The translations under genes and the position numbers were made by a program. The notes under the pieces were generated by a model, which saw only the letters and a list, made by a program, of their open reading frames with translations, ran no database searches and was not told the DNA's origin. From Sva-25 sp039714995 (GTDB lineage Bacteria; Pseudomonadota; Gammaproteobacteria; Chromatiales; Chromatiaceae), in NCBI GenBank assembly GCA_039714995.1, contig JBDLII010000011.1:1-24833 (forward strand): 24,833 nt of DNA, read 5' to 3'. The number at the start of each line of letters is the position of its first letter. The stretch's first letter is position 1. This document shows, piece by piece, positions 6,373-14,286 of this stretch.

Positions 6373-8838
6373 CTATGCCGCCTCTTCATCCCGCTTCTCT
6401 CCAAGCGCAAACTGCTCTCCCCAGTCGCTGAAGGCATCCACTGCGATCACCTTGCTGCGCAGCTTCTCAAGCCGCTGCAGGTCATCGAGCTGCTGCTCAT
6501 CGATCAGCCCCTCTGCATGGGCGGCATGAAACAGCTCTTCAGCCGTCGCACCTTCTATTTGTCTCTCCTTGCGTGCAGCGGCAATGGTTTTCTCGACAGC
6601 CTCCAGCTTCACCGAGAGCGCCAGCGCCGCTTCGAGCTGGCCAACCGGCTCACTGGTATCTGTCGTGATGAAGATACCATCGGTGAGCCGGTCGCGCACA
6701 TCCGAAGGAGCCAGCAGCAGGTTTGCCGTTCTGCTGTCGCTCCTGTCATCCGGTGCATGGAAGGGAGAACCGGTTGGAAACACCAGCAGGCGCAGCGCCC
6801 AGGCCAGCGGCCGCGGCGTAAGGTTGCGCATCAGCGCATGCAGACTCTGCTGCATGTTGTAGAGGCTCTGCTCCATGGACCACTGCAGCAGCGGCAGGTC
6901 GTCATGCTGGCGCCCCTCGTCATGGAAGCGCTTGAGCACTGCCGATGAGAGATAGAGTTCACTGAGGACGTCGCCGAGACGCGCCGAGAGGCGCTCCCTG
7001 CGCTTCAGTGTGCCGCCAAGCGTCATCATGGCGGTATCGGCGCAGAGCGCAAATGCCGCGCTCATCCAGTTGAGATGCTGGTAGTAGGCCCGCTCGGTTT
7101 GCGCGGCTGCCGGCGCCTTCGAGAAGCGACCGCGCGTCAATCCAAGCAGCAGTGAGCGGGCAATATTGGCGACCATGTAGCCGGCGTGCCCCAGCAGCGC
7201 ATGGTCGAAGTCAGCCAGCGCCTTGTCGTGATCAGGTTCTGATACGGCCTGAAACTCCTTCAGCACCCAGGGGTGGCTGCGCACCGCGCCCTGGCCGAAG
7301 ATGATCATCGAGCGGGTCAGGATATTGGCCCCCTCGACGGTGATGCTGATCGGGATCGCCTGGTAGCTGCGTCCGGTGAGGTTGGAGGGGCCAAGGCAGA
7401 TCCCGCTGCCGCCCTGGATATCCATGGCGTCGTTGATGACCTGCCGGTAGCGCTCGGTGAGGTGGTATTTGACGATTGCGGTGATGACCGAGGGGCGTTC
7501 GCCCTGGTCGATGCCGCTCAGCGTCAGTTTGCGGGCGGCATCAGCCTGGTAGGCGTAGCCGGCGATGCGCGCCAGCGCCTCCTGGATGCCCTCGAAGCGG
7601 CCGATGGGTAGATTGAACTGGCGGCGGATGCGGGCATAGGCGCCGCTGTAACGCGCCGCGGACTTGGCGGCACCGGTCGCCAGCGATGGCAGCGAGATGC
7701 CGCGGCCCTCAGCCAGCGACTCGACCAGCATCTTCCAGCCGCGGCCGATACCCTCCTCGCCGCCGATGATCTGCTCGATGGGGACGAAGACATCGCGGCC
7801 CCGGTTGGGGCCATTCTGAAACGGGATGTCCAGCGGGATGTGGCGCTTTCCGATCTCGACGCCGGGGGTCTCCCTGGGGATCAGCGCCACGGTGATGCCG
7901 AGTGATTCGCGCTCGCCCAGAAGGTGGTCGGGATCATGGAGTTTGAAGGCGAGTCCGATCAGGGTCGCGATCGGCCCAAGGGTGATGTAGCGTTTCTCCC
8001 AGTTGAGACGCACGCCAAGCGTCTGCCTGCCATTCCAGACACCCTGGCAGACGATGCCGTTGTCGGGTATGGCGCCGGCGTCCGATCCCGCCTTCGGCCC
8101 CGTCAGGGCAAAACAGGGAATCTCCTCTCCTGCGGCGAGCTTAGGCAGGTAGTAGGCTTTCTGCGCCTCGGTGCCATAGTGAAGCAGGAGCTTTCCCGGC
8201 CCCAGGGAGTTCGGCACCATGACGGTCACGGCCGCTGTGATGCTGCGACTGGCGAGCTTCATGACGACCTGCGAGTGGGCGTAGGCCGAGAACTCCAGGC
8301 CGCCGTAGGCTTGCGGAATGATCATGCCGAAAAAACGCTTCTCTTTGATGTGGTCCCAAATATCTGTAGGTAAATCATGGTCATAATAGCAAATCTTCCA
8401 GTCATCTATCATGTTGCAGAGGGTTTCCAGTGGGCCATCCATAAAGGCCTGCTCCTCGGCGGAGAGCTCGGCTGGAGGCGTGGCCAGCAGCTGTTCCCAG
8501 TCGGGCCTGCCGGAGAAGAGTTCGCCGTCCCACCAGACACTGCCGGCGTCCAGCGCCTGCTGTTCTGTTGTCGACAGCGGCGGCAGCACCTTGCGGAACT
8601 GCCGCAGCAACGGTGCGCTGATGAGGCGCCTGCGTATCGGTCCGGCGCCCCATACAAGGACATATAGCAGCGCCAGGACGAGGATAACGGCAAGTGCCGC
8701 GGGAGTGATCAGTTGTCCTGCAAACAGCATGGCGACGGCAAAGGTGGTCGTGATCACCCACCACTGCAGTGCGGCTTCACGGTAGGCGAGATACCAGTAG
8801 ACCGCGATCAGCGCAGCAATGAGAAGTCCGGTGGTCAT
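6373..8838 (-). CDS. fadE: FadE-type acyl-CoA dehydrogenase
   Basis: An 821-residue acyl-CoA dehydrogenase of the long FadE family (E. coli 814), catalysing the first, FAD-dependent dehydrogenation of acyl-CoA. The N-terminal 65 residues are strongly hydrophobic with two or three membrane segments, consistent with inner-membrane attachment. The flavoprotein core follows, with FALTGPKAGSDAG (about 243-255), MDIQGGSGICLGPSNL and the likely catalytic base Glu502 in TVEGANILTRS. The long C-terminal domain (about 560-821) is the part that sets FadE apart from ordinary acyl-CoA dehydrogenases. A strong GGAGGAGA ribosome-binding site precedes the ATG. It is the first gene of the minus-strand fad cluster, 277 bp before fadI. 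Confidence 0.95.
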   Translation of the reverse strand: MTTGLLIAALIAVYWYLAYREAALQWWVITTTFAVAMLFAGQLITPAALAVILVLALLYVLVWGAGPIRRRLISAPLLRQFRKVLPPLSTTEQQALDAGSVWWDGELFSGRPDWEQLLATPPAELSAEEQAFMDGPLETLCNMIDDWKICYYDHDLPTDIWDHIKEKRFFGMIIPQAYGGLEFSAYAHSQVVMKLASRSITAAVTVMVPNSLGPGKLLLHYGTEAQKAYYLPKLAAGEEIPCFALTGPKAGSDAGAIPDNGIVCQGVWNGRQTLGVRLNWEKRYITLGPIATLIGLAFKLHDPDHLLGERESLGITVALIPRETPGVEIGKRHIPLDIPFQNGPNRGRDVFVPIEQIIGGEEGIGRGWKMLVESLAEGRGISLPSLATGAAKSAARYSGAYARIRRQFNLPIGRFEGIQEALARIAGYAYQADAARKLTLSGIDQGERPSVITAIVKYHLTERYRQVINDAMDIQGGSGICLGPSNLTGRSYQAIPISITVEGANILTRSMIIFGQGAVRSHPWVLKEFQAVSEPDHDKALADFDHALLGHAGYMVANIARSLLLGLTRGRFSKAPAAAQTERAYYQHLNWMSAAFALCADTAMMTLGGTLKRRERLSARLGDVLSELYLSSAVLKRFHDEGRQHDDLPLLQWSMEQSLYNMQQSLHALMRNLTPRPLAWALRLLVFPTGSPFHAPDDRSDSRTANLLLAPSDVRDRLTDGIFITTDTSEPVGQLEAALALSVKLEAVEKTIAAARKERQIEGATAEELFHAAHAEGLIDEQQLDDLQRLEKLRSKVIAVDAFSDWGEQFALGEKRDEEAA

Positions 8839-9027
8839 ATCATCTCCTCCAGGGTGGATGCATGTTGTTGTTGATTTTCCATCCTGCTTCTAAGTATAGA
8901 CATCCGGGAGAGAAATATTATTGCGGATTACTCACGGTGATGCGGAATATTGAGCAGATGAAAAATCATTGCAATTACAATAAAAACAAATAATAAAAAC
9001 TCAAACATAATAAATTACATTAAAAAC

Positions 9028-9060
9028 GTAGGGTGTACTAACCACAGGGCATTGCGCCGC
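9028..9060. repeat. Stem-loop repeat, family GGGTGCAATAACCGCAGGGC, copy 3 (degenerate)
   Basis: Reads GTAGGGTGTACTAACCACAGG and then GCATTGCGCCG. The right arm is intact but the left arm has changed, so the hairpin is weakened. It marks the end of the AT-rich segment in front of the two-component system. Confidence 0.6.
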
Positions 9061-9164
9061 ATGTGCCGAAACAGACAGAATTGTTATCGTTCCGTGATAC
9101 ACACCATGCCGTTCTGCACTATGATGTGATCGACGTATGGCGCTCAAGGGAATGCCTGATTGCG

Positions 9165-9253
9165 TGTCATTTCGAGCGAAGCGAGAAATCTTTCATTGCA
9201 TGACAGATTGATTCATTACGGGTGCAAGATTTCTCCCGATGGTCGAAATGACA
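9165..9253. repeat. Long inverted repeat, TGTCATTTCGA family
   Basis: The left part TGTCATTTCGAGCGAAGCGA plus GAAATCT is mirrored at 9228-9253 by AGATTTCTCCCGATGG plus TCGAAATGACA. The arms share TGTCATTTCGA and GAGAAATCT. Related sequence recurs in the tandem tract near 24375. It is an intergenic palindrome of a widespread bacterial kind with no shown function. Confidence 0.7.
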
Positions 9254-9266
9254 TTTGGCAGCTGAG

Positions 9267-9297
9267 GGTGCAATAACCGCAGGGCATTGCGCCGTAT
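9267..9297. repeat. Stem-loop repeat, family GGGTGCAATAACCGCAGGGC, copy 4
   Basis: GGTGCAAT (9267-9274) and ATTGCGCC (9286-9293) form near-perfect 8-base arms around ACCGCAGGGC-type loop sequence. It lies about 45 bases before the response regulator start and would be in its leader or promoter region. Confidence 0.7.
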
Positions 9298-9339
9298 GTG
9301 ATGAAATCATCGATGGGCGGATAGATTGAGAAGTAACGC

Positions 9340-10041
9340 ATGAACAAACAGATACTCATCGTAGAGGACGACCACGACATCGCCGGCCTGGTGGAGATGC
9401 ACCTGGCTGATCTCGGCCATGAAATCACCGTTTGCCACGATGGCGAAGCGGGATGGCGGCTCTATCAGCAGCACAGTTTTGACCTGCTGATTCTGGACCT
9501 GATGCTGCCGCTGCTCGACGGCCTGGAGCTGTGCAAACGCATCCGCGCCGATGGCGGCGGCTATACGCCGATCCTGATGCTGACATCGAAATCATCCGAG
9601 ATGGAGAGGGTGTTGGGGCTGGAGCTCGGCGCGGATGACTACCTGACCAAGCCCTTCAGCCTGATGGAGTTGCTGGCCAGGGTCAAGGCGCTGTTGCGTC
9701 GCACCGACGCCATGCGCAGCGGCAGTACAGCACGCAGCTACAGCTTCAACGGCTTGCGGATCGATACAGGGCGACGCGAAGTCGTGCGTGACGGCAAGTT
9801 GCTGGAGCTGACGCCGAAGGAGTTTGATCTGCTGCTCCATTTTGCTTCACATCCCGGCGAGGTGTTCAGCCGCATGCAGCTGCTGGAGCAGGTGTGGGGC
9901 TACAACCACGAGGGCTACGAGCACACGGTCAACTCGCACATCAACAGGCTGCGCGGCAAACTCGAACCCGATCCGGCAACACCGACCTATATCAAAACCG
10001 CCTGGGGTGTCGGCTACCAGTTTGCGGGTGAACCGCAGTGA
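9340..10041 (+). CDS. OmpR/PhoB-family response regulator
   Basis: A 233-residue DNA-binding response regulator. The receiver domain (about 1-120) has the acidic pair Asp10-Asp11, the phosphoacceptor Asp53 in LLILDLMLP, the switch Thr82 and the conserved Lys104 in LTKPFS. The C-terminal winged-helix domain (about 135-230) shows the typical LTPKEFDLLLHFASHPGEVFS start and HINRLRGKLEPDP recognition region. It overlaps the sensor kinase by four bases (GTGA), indicating translational coupling and a cognate pair. The signal and target genes cannot be deduced: neighbours include peptidase, fad and fumarase genes, but none with an evident binding site. Confidence 0.96.
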   Translation: MNKQILIVEDDHDIAGLVEMHLADLGHEITVCHDGEAGWRLYQQHSFDLLILDLMLPLLDGLELCKRIRADGGGYTPILMLTSKSSEMERVLGLELGADDYLTKPFSLMELLARVKALLRRTDAMRSGSTARSYSFNGLRIDTGRREVVRDGKLLELTPKEFDLLLHFASHPGEVFSRMQLLEQVWGYNHEGYEHTVNSHINRLRGKLEPDPATPTYIKTAWGVGYQFAGEPQ

Positions 10042-11525
10042 GCTGGTTCAGCAGGCGTTTTCAGTCGCTCTATGCCAGGCTGGCGCTGGCGCTGGCACTC
10101 ATTTTGATCCTTGTCGGCCTGCTCTACACACTCTTCTCGCTGGTGATGCTCGATCGTCTCGATCAGCGGGTGCAGCAGCAGCTCAACCGCGACCTGGCGG
10201 CCGGCCTGGTGCAGGATCAGCGCATCGTGCATGACGGCGTCATCGACCACGAGGCGATGAAACACACTTTTATGCAGTACATGGTGATCAACCCGGCCAT
10301 CGAGATCTACTATCTCGACCTGCAGGGCAATATCCTCTCCTACTCGGCCGACCCCGGTGTGGTCAAACGCCGCAGCGTCAGCCTGGAGCCCATTCGCGCC
10401 TTCCTCGAAGGCGGGAAGATGCTGCCGCTGCTCGGTGACGATCCGCGTTCCCATGAACGGCAAAAGCCCTTCTCGGTCACGCCGCTGCCCGCTACCGACA
10501 GCGCCGAGGGTTATCTCTACGTGGTGCTGCAGGGGGAGGAGTATGCCGCGGCCTACCAGCTGCAGAGTCAGCGCGTCCTTATCGTGCTGGGCGGCGCTGT
10601 GCTGGCGGGGAGTCTGTTGCTGGGACTGCTGACCGGGCTGTTCATCTTCAACCGGCTCACGCGGCGGCTGGACTCGCTGCAGCGGCGGGTTACGACCTTT
10701 GCCGAGTCCGATTTCCACGCGCCGGATCTGTTTACCGTGAAACCGGGGGAGCAGGGCGATGAGATCGACCGGCTGGAGACGCAGATCGCTGAAATGAGCA
10801 GCCATATCGACCGCCAGTGGTCACAGCTGAAGCACAATGACCGGTTGCGCAGGCAGATGTTTGCCGGCATCTCCCATGACCTCCGCACACCGCTGGCGTC
10901 GGTTCAGGGCTATCTCGAAACGGTGATGCTCAAACAGCAGCAGCTGAGCGATGCGCAGCGTGATCACTACCTGGGTATTGCGCTGAAGCAGACGCACCGC
11001 CTGCAGAAACAGATCGAGCAGCTGTTCGACTACGCCAGGCTCGAGGCCAACGAGCGTCAACTAAATAGTGAGGCCTTCCCGGTCCTCGAGCTGGTTTACG
11101 ATGTCGCCAACAAGTTCAGCATCGGGGCCACGCAGCAGGGCATCCGGCTGGTGGTCGATGAGGCAGCGGAGAACCGGCAGGTGATGGCCGACATCGGGCT
11201 GGTCGAATCGCTGCTGGACAACCTGATCGACAACGCCCTGCAGCACACGCCCGCCGATGGCGAGGTGCGGGTCAATGTGGGCCATGATGACAGGCGGGTT
11301 CTGGTCAGCGTGACAGACAGCGGCCCGGGGATCCCGGCATCGCAGCAGGCGAGGATATTTGACCACTTCTACCGGGCCGACAACACCAGCCGCAACGGCG
11401 AGCACGCCGGACTGGGGCTGGCGATCGTCAAAAAGATCATCGAGCTGCATGGCCAGCAGATCCGCGTCGAAAGCCCTCCGGCCGGCGGCGCGGCATTCGT
11501 ATTTACCCTGCAGCCAGCCGCGTAG
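10038..11525 (+). CDS. Membrane sensor histidine kinase
   Basis: A 495-residue orthodox sensor kinase partnered with the upstream response regulator. A first transmembrane helix (about 15-37) and a second (about 179-204) enclose a periplasmic sensing region of roughly 140 residues of unrecognised type. A HAMP linker follows (about 200-260), then the HisKA domain with phosphoaccepting His280 in FAGISHDLRTPLASVQGYL, and the ATP-binding domain with N box NLIDNALQHTP, G1 box DSGPGIP and G2 box GLGLAIVKKI. Translation starts at GTG 10038 within the regulator stop codon. The stop codon TAG (11523-11525) is part of a REP-like element that begins at 11522. Confidence 0.95.
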   Translation: MSWFSRRFQSLYARLALALALILILVGLLYTLFSLVMLDRLDQRVQQQLNRDLAAGLVQDQRIVHDGVIDHEAMKHTFMQYMVINPAIEIYYLDLQGNILSYSADPGVVKRRSVSLEPIRAFLEGGKMLPLLGDDPRSHERQKPFSVTPLPATDSAEGYLYVVLQGEEYAAAYQLQSQRVLIVLGGAVLAGSLLLGLLTGLFIFNRLTRRLDSLQRRVTTFAESDFHAPDLFTVKPGEQGDEIDRLETQIAEMSSHIDRQWSQLKHNDRLRRQMFAGISHDLRTPLASVQGYLETVMLKQQQLSDAQRDHYLGIALKQTHRLQKQIEQLFDYARLEANERQLNSEAFPVLELVYDVANKFSIGATQQGIRLVVDEAAENRQVMADIGLVESLLDNLIDNALQHTPADGEVRVNVGHDDRRVLVSVTDSGPGIPASQQARIFDHFYRADNTSRNGEHAGLGLAIVKKIIELHGQQIRVESPPAGGAAFVFTLQPAA

Positions 11526-11555
11526 GAGCGGTTTCCAACCTCAAGTTGACCGCGA
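11522..11555. repeat. REP-like element, single expanded copy
   Basis: Starts GTAGGAGCGG and ends GACCGCGAT like the other REP copies, but the inner stem is longer and contains CAAC / GTTG arms in place of the usual four-base loop. Its GTAG supplies the stop codon of the histidine kinase. It lies between the kinase and the convergent peptidase-like gene, whose stop is 6 bases further on. Confidence 0.65.
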
Positions 11556-11560
11556 TCGTT

Positions 11561-12343
11561 TCACTGTGACCAGCCGATCTCCCTGGCTGTCACCGGGCCG
11601 ACGATGCAGCTCTTCAACGAGGCGGGCATCTTCACCCTGCTCTCACTCAATGCAATGCGCCCCGCCATGATCTCTGCCCGGCTTTGCGGGTAGAGCGGCT
11701 GCTGATCGGGATCGGCAAACCCCTGCGGATCGTGCGGCTGCAGGGTGGCAAAATCGTACTTGTCCGTGGCGCCCAGCGTGTGCAGCAGTTCATGGGTCAT
11801 CACCACCAGGTTCCGCGAGCGCATGGACGGCGAGGTGAACAGGCGGGAGACGCTGATGCGGCTCTTCTGCAGGCCGAACGAGTTCTCCAGGGGACCGTCC
11901 TGGTCAGCATGCGCAAAGTACTCGACAAAGAGGCGGATGTCCGGAGGCGGGCCGTTGTAGCTATCGACCCGCCACGCCCACCAGCGCATCTGCAGGCTCC
12001 ACAGCGCAATCTGCAGCGGATTGGCGTCGACAGCCGGCGTAGCCGGCGGCGGAGTGGTCACCTCGTCGGCCAGGTGCAGCGTGACGGGGCGTTTGATGGC
12101 GACGCCATGGCGCTGCGCCTCGCGCTGCATGAAGCGCGTCATCGGAGCAAAATCCTTGACCGAAAGGCTGCTGATGCGTTCCCTGCTCGACTGGCTGCCA
12201 TCGCCGTTGAGCGGATAGATGACGACCCACAACGGGTGATCCCAGTCTGTGGTGCGCTGGATGCCCAGCCAGGTGTTGAGGGAGACCACGGCCAGGATCA
12301 GCAGCAGGATGGCGATGCGGATGTTGCGAAAGGTGAGTCTCAT
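11561..12343 (-). CDS. Putative membrane-anchored zinc metallopeptidase
   Basis: A 260-residue protein I do not recognise by name. Residues 9-25 form one hydrophobic helix followed by a soluble domain, which suggests anchoring in the inner membrane with the domain in the periplasm. The key feature is THELLHTLGATDKYD, giving the zincin signature His184-Glu185-xx-His188 with Asp194 as a possible third ligand, as in aspzincin- or metzincin-like geometries. A WxxxMRWWAWR segment (about 115-125) is rich in Trp. The gene stands alone, convergent with the histidine kinase and about 264 bp downstream of the fumarase stop. Catalytic activity is inferred only from the motif. Confidence 0.75.
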   Translation of the reverse strand: MRLTFRNIRIAILLLILAVVSLNTWLGIQRTTDWDHPLWVVIYPLNGDGSQSSRERISSLSVKDFAPMTRFMQREAQRHGVAIKRPVTLHLADEVTTPPPATPAVDANPLQIALWSLQMRWWAWRVDSYNGPPPDIRLFVEYFAHADQDGPLENSFGLQKSRISVSRLFTSPSMRSRNLVVMTHELLHTLGATDKYDFATLQPHDPQGFADPDQQPLYPQSRAEIMAGRIALSESRVKMPASLKSCIVGPVTAREIGWSQ

Positions 12344-12398
12344 ATGTTGTCTTGCGAGACCACGTCTCAGACTGACGAGGGATGAAAGAAATCATTTT

Positions 12399-12460
12399 CT
12401 CTCGCCAAGACGCCAAGATCGCAAAGGTTTTTCTTGGCGAGCTTAGCGTCTTTGCGAGAG
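12399..12460. repeat. Long palindrome, CTCGCCAAGACGCCAAG family
   Basis: The arms TCTCGCCAAGACGC (12400-12413) and GCGTCTTTGCGAGA (12446-12459) match with one mismatch in 14, and inner CCAAGA / TCTTGG arms extend the fold. It sits between the upstream end of the peptidase-like gene and the end of the fumarase gene. Repeats of this wording are common in bacterial intergenic DNA. No function can be assigned. Confidence 0.75.
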
Positions 12461-12532
12461 TCATTATTGAAATTTGACTCATTTGTAAGCATGTTGGCCA
12501 CTCATGTATTACGAGTTGTTTTCGCCCAGATT

Positions 12533-12603
12533 TCGCGGTCAGACGACCGCTCCTACAAAATTGTTTTGTCCTGACCTGTAGGAGCGGTCTTCTGACCGCG
12601 ATC
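12533..12603. repeat. REP-like doublet 2 (inverted pair)
   Basis: The left copy is on the minus strand with stem GCGGTC, loop GTCT (read from its GTAG end); the right copy at 12577-12602 is on the plus strand with loop TTCT. The GTAG tails face each other across about 20 bases. The element ends 5 bases before the fumarase stop codon, so it forms the 3' end of that gene's transcript and may terminate or protect it. Confidence 0.85.
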
Positions 12604-12607
12604 GATT

Positions 12608-14128
12608 TCACCTCGACTTGCCGATCTCCTCGATTTTGATGCGCCACTCGTTGGGACCGGTTTCATGAATCGATTCACCGCGCGTATCGACGGCGACCGT
12701 GACCGGCATCTCCACCACGTCGAATTCGCGGATGGCTTCCATGCCGAGCTCCTCGAAGGCGACGACGCGAGACGATTTGATCGCTTTCGAAACCAGGTAG
12801 GCGGCGCCGCCGACGGCCATCAGGTAGACGGCGCCATGCTGCCTGATGGATTGACGCGCCGCCGCACCGCGCTCGGCTTTTCCCACCATGCCGATGAGCC
12901 CGAGCCGGTCCAGCATCATGTCGGTGAACTTGTCCATGCGGGTCGCGGTCGTCGGACCTGCCGGGCCGACGGCTTCATCGTCAACCGGATCGACGGGGCC
13001 GACGTAGTAGATAAAGCGGTTGTTGAAGTCGACGCCTTCGGGCAGCGGTTCGCCGGCATCGAGCAGCTGCTGGATGCGCCGGTGGGCGGCGTCCCGTCCA
13101 GTCAGCAGCCTGCCGCTCAGCAGCAGTCGCTCGCCGGGTTTCCAGGCGGCGATCTCCTCGCGGGTGACGCTGTCGAGGTCGACGTGGCGCGCCTGCTCGT
13201 CCGGTTTCCATACAATGTCCGGCCACTCACTGCTGGCGGGAGGCGTCAGTACCGCAGGCCCGCTGCCGTCCAGCGTAAACTCGATGTGACGGGTTGCGGC
13301 GCAGTTGGGAATCAAGGCCACCGGCAGCGAAGCGGCATGGGTCGGGAAGTCGTTGATCTTGATATCCAGCACCGTGGTGAGCCCGCCCAGCCCCTGGGCG
13401 CCGATGCCGAGCGCGTTGACCCGGTCGAAGATCTCCAGGCGCAGCTCCTCCCTGCGGTTTGACGGCCCGCGACGCTGCAGTTCGTGGATGTCGATGGGTT
13501 CCATCAGCGCCTCCTTGGCAAGCAGCATCGCCTTCTCGGCCGAGCCGCCGACGCCGATGCCGAGCATGCCGGGGGGGCACCAGCCGGCGCCCAGTTGGGG
13601 AACGGTCTCCACCACCCAGTCGCTGAGCGAGTCGCTGGGATTGAGGATCGTGAAGCGCGACTTGTTTTCCGAACCGCCGCCCTTGGCGGCCAGCTTGATC
13701 TCCAGCCTGTCGCCAGGGGTGAACTCGGTATGAATGATCGCCGGCGTGTTGTCGCCGGTATTGGTGCGTGCACCCAGCGGGTCGCTGACCATCGAGGCAC
13801 GCAGCACATTGTCCGGATGGGTATAGGCGCGCCGCACGGCCTCGTTGACCATGGCGTTGACATCGGTGTCGGTTTCCCAGCGCACCCCCATGCCCACTTT
13901 CAGGAACACCACGACGAGCCCGGTATCCTGGCAGATCGGGCGCCGCCCCTCGGCGCACATGCGCGAGTTGTAGAGGATCTGCGCCATGGCGTCTTTCGCC
14001 GCCGCTGACTGCTCCTTTTTCCAGGCATCGGCCAGCGCATGAATGTAATCCGCCGGATGATAGTAGGAGATGAATTGCAGGGCGTCTGCAATCGAGTCGA
14101 TAAAGTCAGCCTTGGTGATGGCGGTCAT
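12608..14128 (-). CDS. fumA: Fumarate hydratase, class I (iron-sulfur)
   Basis: A 506-residue class I fumarase, interconverting fumarate and malate in the TCA cycle with a [4Fe-4S] cluster. The alpha domain contains three cysteines spaced as the cluster ligands of the family: Cys66 (RPICQDTG), Cys184 (GAGWCPPG) and Cys276 (IPNCAATRH). GSENKSRF and LGIGAQGLGG are further family motifs. The fused beta domain begins near residue 330 and contains GPAGPTTATRMDKF, expected to bind substrate. It is shorter than E. coli FumA (548) at the N-terminus. It is transcribed alone, divergent from the glycerate kinase gene, with a REP doublet directly after its stop. L(+)-tartrate dehydratase is the main alternative within the family; the fused length favours fumarase. 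Confidence 0.93.
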   Translation of the reverse strand: MTAITKADFIDSIADALQFISYYHPADYIHALADAWKKEQSAAAKDAMAQILYNSRMCAEGRRPICQDTGLVVVFLKVGMGVRWETDTDVNAMVNEAVRRAYTHPDNVLRASMVSDPLGARTNTGDNTPAIIHTEFTPGDRLEIKLAAKGGGSENKSRFTILNPSDSLSDWVVETVPQLGAGWCPPGMLGIGVGGSAEKAMLLAKEALMEPIDIHELQRRGPSNRREELRLEIFDRVNALGIGAQGLGGLTTVLDIKINDFPTHAASLPVALIPNCAATRHIEFTLDGSGPAVLTPPASSEWPDIVWKPDEQARHVDLDSVTREEIAAWKPGERLLLSGRLLTGRDAAHRRIQQLLDAGEPLPEGVDFNNRFIYYVGPVDPVDDEAVGPAGPTTATRMDKFTDMMLDRLGLIGMVGKAERGAAARQSIRQHGAVYLMAVGGAAYLVSKAIKSSRVVAFEELGMEAIREFDVVEMPVTVAVDTRGESIHETGPNEWRIKIEEIGKSR

Positions 14129-14286
14129 GGGAGCGATTCATCCAGTATGTGTTGCCTATAGGGTAGCTGTTATTATTCGATCGTGACAGAGTATATTCGG
14201 GAGAATCGACATGCTGCGGTGATTTTCTTGATCTTCCGGCCGCGATCAATCATCGGCACATTTCATTTGATGTGGGTTGGCCTTGT

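Larger units (their letters stand above)
8839..9339. other. Intergenic region between divergent fadE and response regulator
   Basis: About 500 bases with no credible gene. Near fadE there is a possible minus-strand -10 hexamer TATACT (complement of 8893-8898) without a good -35. Bases about 8930-9027 are very AT-rich with A-runs, unlike the surrounding DNA, and may hold upstream promoter elements or a bent segment. The rest is three repeat copies listed separately. The response regulator start at 9340 has a GAGAAG ribosome-binding site at about 9328-9333. I see no clear FadR- or PsrA-type operator. Confidence 0.6.

Noticed and set aside
10014..10805. A 263-codon minus-strand frame opposite the histidine kinase
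   Set aside because: Shadow frame; the kinase shows complete HAMP, HisKA and ATPase motifs.
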